A stretch of DNA of 10,017 nucleotides. Source: Planctomycetaceae bacterium. Lineage in GTDB: Bacteria > Planctomycetota > Planctomycetia > Pirellulales > UBA1268. Below, in pieces: positions 7,082 to 10,017 of the stretch; the first letter of the stretch is position 1, and each line of letters starts with the position of its first letter. A program made the position numbers and the translations under genes. Under the pieces are notes generated by a model that did not search any database, was not told where the DNA came from, and was given only the letters and a program-made list of their open reading frames with translations. Location of the stretch: NCBI GenBank assembly GCA_947440895.1, contig CANETO010000042.1:1-10017 (forward strand). Reading direction: 5' to 3'.

Positions 7082-7444
7082 ATGCCCCGCGTACCTTACA
7101 AGAACCTCACGCAGTCGGACGAAATGGCGGAGAAGCTCGAAATGAGCACGGCCGAGATCGGCCTGTCTGTCCGCACCACCAACTGCCTTGAGGAAAAAGG
7201 GATCTTCACGGTCCATGACCTGCTCAACTGCACCCGTGCCGACCTGCTCTCGATTTCAAACTTCGGCGAAAAGACGCTGGAAGAGGTCTATCGCTCCCTT
7301 GAAAAAATTGGGTTCTACCGCACCAGCCCTGCCGTTCCCGCAGGCGTCGAAGGGCCACGGTCACTCCGTGGTTTGGTCGACACCGGTGCCGAAGACCAGC
7401 GCCGTGGGACCGAGGCGCACGAAGAGGCCTGCAGCCAAGCTTGA
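7082..7444 (+). CDS. Stand-alone RNA polymerase alpha C-terminal-domain protein
   Basis: This 120-residue protein is essentially an isolated alpha-CTD, the helix-hairpin-helix domain with which RpoA contacts promoter UP elements and activators. The alpha N-terminal (assembly) domain is absent. Residues 25-80 align by eye with the E. coli domain. LSVRTTNCL matches LTVRSANCL, giving equivalents of DNA-contact residues Arg265 (R31) and Asn268 (N34). NFGEKTLEEV matches NLGKKSLTEI, giving Gly296 (G62) and Lys298 (K64); Lys271 is replaced by Glu. A charged 24-residue N-terminal extension precedes the domain, and a 40-residue Gly/Arg/Glu-rich tail of no recognised type follows. It could bind AT-rich promoter DNA or compete with RpoA for activators, but this is inference. 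It is divergent from the helicase, and 85 bases separate it from the next plus-strand gene. The 7445-7529 gap shows only a ribosome binding site. Confidence 0.85.
   Translation: MPRVPYKNLTQSDEMAEKLEMSTAEIGLSVRTTNCLEEKGIFTVHDLLNCTRADLLSISNFGEKTLEEVYRSLEKIGFYRTSPAVPAGVEGPRSLRGLVDTGAEDQRRGTEAHEEACSQA
7355..7371 (+). repeat. Perfect inverted repeat inside the tail of the alpha-CTD gene
   Basis: CCACGG and CCGTGG form a perfect 6-base-pair stem around a 5-base loop, followed by TTT, within the region coding for the unconserved C-terminal tail. It resembles a weak intrinsic terminator but lies about 70 bases before the stop codon, so it may only be mRNA structure or chance. Confidence 0.3.
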
Positions 7445-7529
7445 TGCACGCCAGGAGCATGTGTCGTTTTCGAGGCGGGCGGCGTCGGTGGTGCAGGCTG
7501 CATCGCGACTGACGTAGGGAGACAGTGCA

Positions 7530-8924
7530 TTGTCGACCCGCAGGAGATGGACCGTGAGGCTGCCGCGATTTTATGCCAAAAAGCGAGGGCATCGGCGGAC
7601 GGGTTCCCGCGAATGGGGAGTCATCGGTGATGGCGTCTTCCATGCCACGCTCCTGCTGGCGGGGCTTTGCTTCGGAGGCTTGCTCGTTTCGGGAGTGGCG
7701 GCGCCCGAGTGGCGGATCAACCACGAGTTCCGTGAAACGACCGGCACGATTCTGGCCAAGGGTCTAGCCAAAACGACCATGGCCGATCCGCCGGCGACGG
7801 TGATCACGCACTGGCGGCCCTGCCTGCTGGTGCGGTATTCAGTCAACGGTGTCGTGCATGAATCGTGGAGCCAAGGCCCTACCGCCACAACGACCTCCGA
7901 CCGCGAGGTGGCGTTACGGCGGTTGGCCGGATGGACGCTCGGCGACGAGACCGTCTGCTGGTACGACCCCGCGGCACCAAAAACGGTGGTGCTCCAGCGC
8001 GGCTACAACTGGTGGCTGTGGCTGCTGTCACTCCTTCTACCCGGCGCTCTTGTGCTCATCGGTGGCACAGGCTTGGTGCGGGTACTGAGGGCATGGGGAA
8101 AATCTGAAGAGCATCGGGCAGCTTCTGCCGGGATCACCGAACTCCTCGATCCTCTAGCCCAACCCGCGTTGGCGGCGCCTGGCTATCCCGCCGTGCCCGC
8201 ATGCGATGATCTGGTCAATTCGCCGGGCACCGTCCTGCGGTATAGGCTCCCCATTGAAAGTCCCGAGAGTTGGACGCTGGTGGGGTTTGGGTTGTTCGCC
8301 CTGCTCTGGAACGCCGTCGTGGTCGTGCTGGCAGTCGGCGCAGGCCTCGACCTGCTGGGGGGCAGAATCGACTGGTGGCTGTTTGCGTTGCTGGTGCCGT
8401 TCGTGGGCGTGGGCATTGCCGGCGTCACGCTGTTCATCAGGAGTCTGGTGTTTGCGACGGCAGTCGGTCCGACACAACTCGAGATTTCGGACCACCCACT
8501 CCTTCCAGGCGGCCGTTATGACGTGTTCCTCGCCCAGGGTGGCACCGGAACATTTCAGACGCTCACGCTGTCACTCGAACTCGAGGAGCAGGCGACGTTT
8601 CGGCAGGGAACCGACACCCGTACCGAGCAGTTGGTCGTCTGGAATCAGCCGGTGGCTGCGTTCCATGACGTGGGCGCCGCGCCGCATTCCCGATTTGAGA
8701 CGAGGGCCATTGTCGATCTGCCGGCGGATGCCATGCATTCCTTCACGTCAGCACACAATGCCGTCCGCTGGCGACTCGTCGTCCGTGGCTCTCCTGAGCG
8801 GTGGCCGGAGTTTTGTCGTACCTTTCCCGTCGTGGTGTTTCCGCGTGGCGTCGCGTCGCCCGAATCGGTATCGCCACCAGCCGTGGTCCGCGACAGAACG
8901 GCGTCAGAGGAGGTATCACCATGA
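7530..8924 (+). CDS. DUF3592-domain membrane protein with C-terminal arrestin-like beta-sandwich
   Basis: This 464-residue protein has an Arg/Lys-rich N-terminus (cytoplasmic by the positive-inside rule) and four predicted membrane helices at about 35-56, 161-186, 251-276 and 283-306. Residues 57-160 fit DUF3592: a VRYSVNGVVHES strand, then a DETVCWYDPAAPKTVVLQRG stretch just before helix 2, predicted extracytoplasmic. Residues 310-445, predicted cytoplasmic, look like an all-beta domain (EISDHPLLPGGRYDVFL, LELEEQATFRQGTDT, VRWRLVVRG, FPVVVFP). Its Pro-Gly turn and strand pattern resemble arrestin-type sandwiches. That resemblance is by eye and unproven. TTG 7530 has AGGGAG 8 bases upstream; GTG 7554 has AGGAG 7 bases upstream and is an equally good start. 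The stop overlaps the next start (ATGA). No enzymatic motif is visible and the function is unknown. Confidence 0.78.
   Translation: MSTRRRWTVRLPRFYAKKRGHRRTGSREWGVIGDGVFHATLLLAGLCFGGLLVSGVAAPEWRINHEFRETTGTILAKGLAKTTMADPPATVITHWRPCLLVRYSVNGVVHESWSQGPTATTTSDREVALRRLAGWTLGDETVCWYDPAAPKTVVLQRGYNWWLWLLSLLLPGALVLIGGTGLVRVLRAWGKSEEHRAASAGITELLDPLAQPALAAPGYPAVPACDDLVNSPGTVLRYRLPIESPESWTLVGFGLFALLWNAVVVVLAVGAGLDLLGGRIDWWLFALLVPFVGVGIAGVTLFIRSLVFATAVGPTQLEISDHPLLPGGRYDVFLAQGGTGTFQTLTLSLELEEQATFRQGTDTRTEQLVVWNQPVAAFHDVGAAPHSRFETRAIVDLPADAMHSFTSAHNAVRWRLVVRGSPERWPEFCRTFPVVVFPRGVASPESVSPPAVVRDRTASEEVSP
8906..8914 (+). promoter_or_regulatory. Strong ribosome binding site with ATGA start/stop overlap
   Basis: AGAGGAGGT contains a near-consensus AGGAGG (8908-8913), 7 bases before ATG 8921. 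The ATG shares bases with the upstream TGA (8922-8924), the usual arrangement for translational coupling. This fixes the start of the downstream gene and excludes an in-frame GTG at 8801. It is the strongest ribosome binding site in the window. Confidence 0.8.
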
Positions 8925-9349
8925 CCAGTGCGTCGGACCGGGAGCCCTCCAAGCCACGTATCGAGTTGCAGTTCGATAGGCCGCACCGGCAGCATGAACC
9001 CCGTGATCAACTTGCCGTCCGCTACCGGATCGAGGGGTGCGACGACGAACACATCCGTGCGATCGAGCACTCCGTGCTCTGGTACACCGAGGGCAAGGGC
9101 GAGGAGGACCTCGGCGTGCATTTTTTCCAGCGTATCACCGACCGGACCATGATGCCGCCAACGTCAATGGCCGGCGCATTCTCCACACCGCTGCCCCAGA
9201 GCCCGCTCTCCTATGAGGGGGTCATCGTCAAGGTCCGCTGGTGCGTTCGAGTGCGACTTTTCTTCGACGGCTCGAGGGACTTTGTGTCGGAGCACGTGTT
9301 CGACGTGGGCCAGATTCCTCCCGCCCGCATGCCTGTCGCAAGGGCCTGA
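8921..9349 (+). CDS. Small soluble arrestin-like protein, unknown function
   Basis: This 142-residue protein has no signal peptide or membrane helix. It looks all-beta: a first strand IELQFDRP, then DQLAVRYRIEG, then the striking block SVLWYTEGKGEEDLGVHFF (51-69). LPQSPLSYEG (91-100) and VKVRWCVRVRLFF follow, then the end strand SEHVFDVG. The order (a Pro-rich turn, then SPLSYEG before paired strands of alternating basic/hydrophobic residues) resembles the core of arrestin/Vps26-type domains, where a P-x-S-Y/F-x-G turn is common. I infer this fold by eye. The preceding gene overlaps by ATGA and ends in a similar domain, and the next gene begins 3 bases after this stop, so all three are probably translated together. 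No catalytic residues can be proposed. It is likely a scaffold or adaptor, if the fold is right. Confidence 0.75.
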   Translation: MTSASDREPSKPRIELQFDRPHRQHEPRDQLAVRYRIEGCDDEHIRAIEHSVLWYTEGKGEEDLGVHFFQRITDRTMMPPTSMAGAFSTPLPQSPLSYEGVIVKVRWCVRVRLFFDGSRDFVSEHVFDVGQIPPARMPVARA

Positions 9350-9352
9350 CCG

Positions 9353-10017
9353 ATGCCAACAATGGTGTCGAATCCGTTTTCAACGCGGTACACCCGCCCC
9401 GGCAGCATAGCGCCGCTCGATGCTGCAGGAAGGCCGGTCGATGTGAGGGCGCTGCTCGATCGGCTTCAACGTCTCAAAGGCACGGCAGCCATCGTGGGTC
9501 CGCACGGCAGCGGAAAGTCGACGCTGCTGACGCATCTTGCTGCTGCTCTCGAACAGCACGGCAGACGAGCACCACGGGTCCGACTGCATTCCTGGGCCGA
9601 TGCGCCGATGGTCTGGATGGCGATCCGGCAAGCTGTCCCCGACGACACCATCTGCATCGACAGCTGGGAATGCACCGGCTGGCTCGTCGGCGGTCTGTTG
9701 CGGATGGTGGCCCGCGCGACGGGCCGCCGCCTGCTCGTCACGTCGCACAGCGCAGTCGGTTTTCCAGAGCTGGCGAGGTGCACCACGACCCTCGTCCTGC
9801 TGCACTCCATTGTCGAAAGCCTGCCCAATCACGGGGTCTGGTTCGGGAGCCTCATCCGTGTGGCCGACATTCGCGACGCATTTGCGAATCACGGCGGCAA
9901 TCTCCGTGAGTCGCTGTACGAACTGTATGACCGGTTCGAGGCCGTCACTTCCCCGATTCAGGGCCTGGGTGGTGACGGTCCTGTCGACCGTACCGGTCGT
10001 GCCGGCCCCCGCGGCAA
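9353..10017 (+). CDS. P-loop ATPase of the arrestin-like operon, 3'-partial
   Basis: The frame from ATG 9353 stays open for 221 codons to the window edge, so the gene is truncated by the window. It begins MPTMVSNPFSTRYTRPGSI, then a short helical region (DVRALLDRLQRLKG). A clear Walker A follows, VGPHGSGKST (residues 48-57, Lys55). A Walker B-like strand TICIDSWE (99-106, Asp103 and Glu106) and a sensor-like strand LLVTSH (127-132) fit an ASCE-type P-loop NTPase of about 200 residues. No helicase, ABC signature or AAA+ arginine finger is visible, and there is no membrane helix. AAGGG (9340-9344) lies 8 bases upstream; ATG 9362 is an alternative start. It lies 3 bases after the arrestin-like gene, so it is almost certainly in the same operon. 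It probably powers or regulates the membrane protein two genes upstream, but that is inference. A GTPase is less likely because no NKxD is seen. Confidence 0.8.
   Translation, partial: MPTMVSNPFSTRYTRPGSIAPLDAAGRPVDVRALLDRLQRLKGTAAIVGPHGSGKSTLLTHLAAALEQHGRRAPRVRLHSWADAPMVWMAIRQAVPDDTICIDSWECTGWLVGGLLRMVARATGRRLLVTSHSAVGFPELARCTTTLVLLHSIVESLPNHGVWFGSLIRVADIRDAFANHGGNLRESLYELYDRFEAVTSPIQGLGGDGPVDRTGRAGPRG

Noticed and set aside
6961..7083. N-terminal extension of the helicase to ATG 7083
   Set aside because: It would overlap the start of the divergent alpha-CTD gene, read through the likely promoter and add a low-complexity segment absent from the family, which normally begins just before LNPSQ.
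7443..7504. GATGCA / TGCATC inverted repeat spanning the gap after the alpha-CTD gene
   Set aside because: The arms are only 6 bases long and 50 bases apart with no supporting structure, as expected by chance.
8801..8920. GTG start at 8801 for the small arrestin-like gene
   Set aside because: It would overlap 120 bases of the upstream gene. ATG 8921 has a near-perfect ribosome binding site and the typical ATGA overlap.
9241..9909. 222-codon plus-strand frame overlapping the P-loop gene
   Set aside because: It reads in another frame, starts inside the arrestin-like gene, and is Arg/His/Ser-rich with no motif. The frame from 9353 contains a clear Walker A and fits the operon spacing.

Overview
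The window looks like a GC-rich bacterial chromosome, most likely a planctomycete. This lineage call is an inference from the gene set: a BY-kinase/EpsI exosortase-type polysaccharide locus, a free-standing RNA polymerase alpha C-terminal domain (alpha-CTD) protein, and a DUF3592 / arrestin-like / P-loop trio. Start codons are often GTG or TTG and ribosome binding sites vary. No RNA gene, insertion sequence, CRISPR array or origin was seen. No gene-free stretch exceeds 300 bases; the longest are about 100-120 bases.

Layout. (1) Bases 1-4372, plus strand, form a cell-surface polysaccharide block. It holds the 3' part of a Wzc-like chain-length regulator/BY-kinase, an EpsI-family exosortase-associated protein, GDP-mannose 4,6-dehydratase (gmd) and GDP-L-fucose synthase (fcl). 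The last two convert GDP-mannose to GDP-L-fucose, so the polymer probably contains fucose or a related 6-deoxyhexose. (2) A 101-base convergent gap with a stem-loop separates fcl from a minus-strand UvrD/PcrA-type helicase (4474 to about 6960) that keeps the C-terminal Tudor-like RNA-polymerase-binding domain. (3) An AT-rich divergent promoter (about 6984-7020) sits between the helicase and a plus-strand small protein built around an isolated alpha-CTD (7082-7444). (4) Bases 7530-10017, plus strand, hold a tight three-gene set: a four-helix DUF3592 membrane protein with a C-terminal beta-sandwich domain, a 142-residue soluble protein that looks arrestin-like (ATGA overlap with the previous gene), and a P-loop ATPase that runs off the right edge. 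This last gene has no stop inside the window.

How they fit together. Region 1 makes and assembles an extracellular polymer. Regions 2-3 pair a helicase carrying an RNA-polymerase-docking domain with a stand-alone DNA-binding alpha-CTD across one shared promoter region. Region 4 is the best candidate for an undescribed system: the predicted topology puts its two arrestin-like domains and its ATPase together in the cytoplasm at the membrane. Its function is unknown and none is claimed here.
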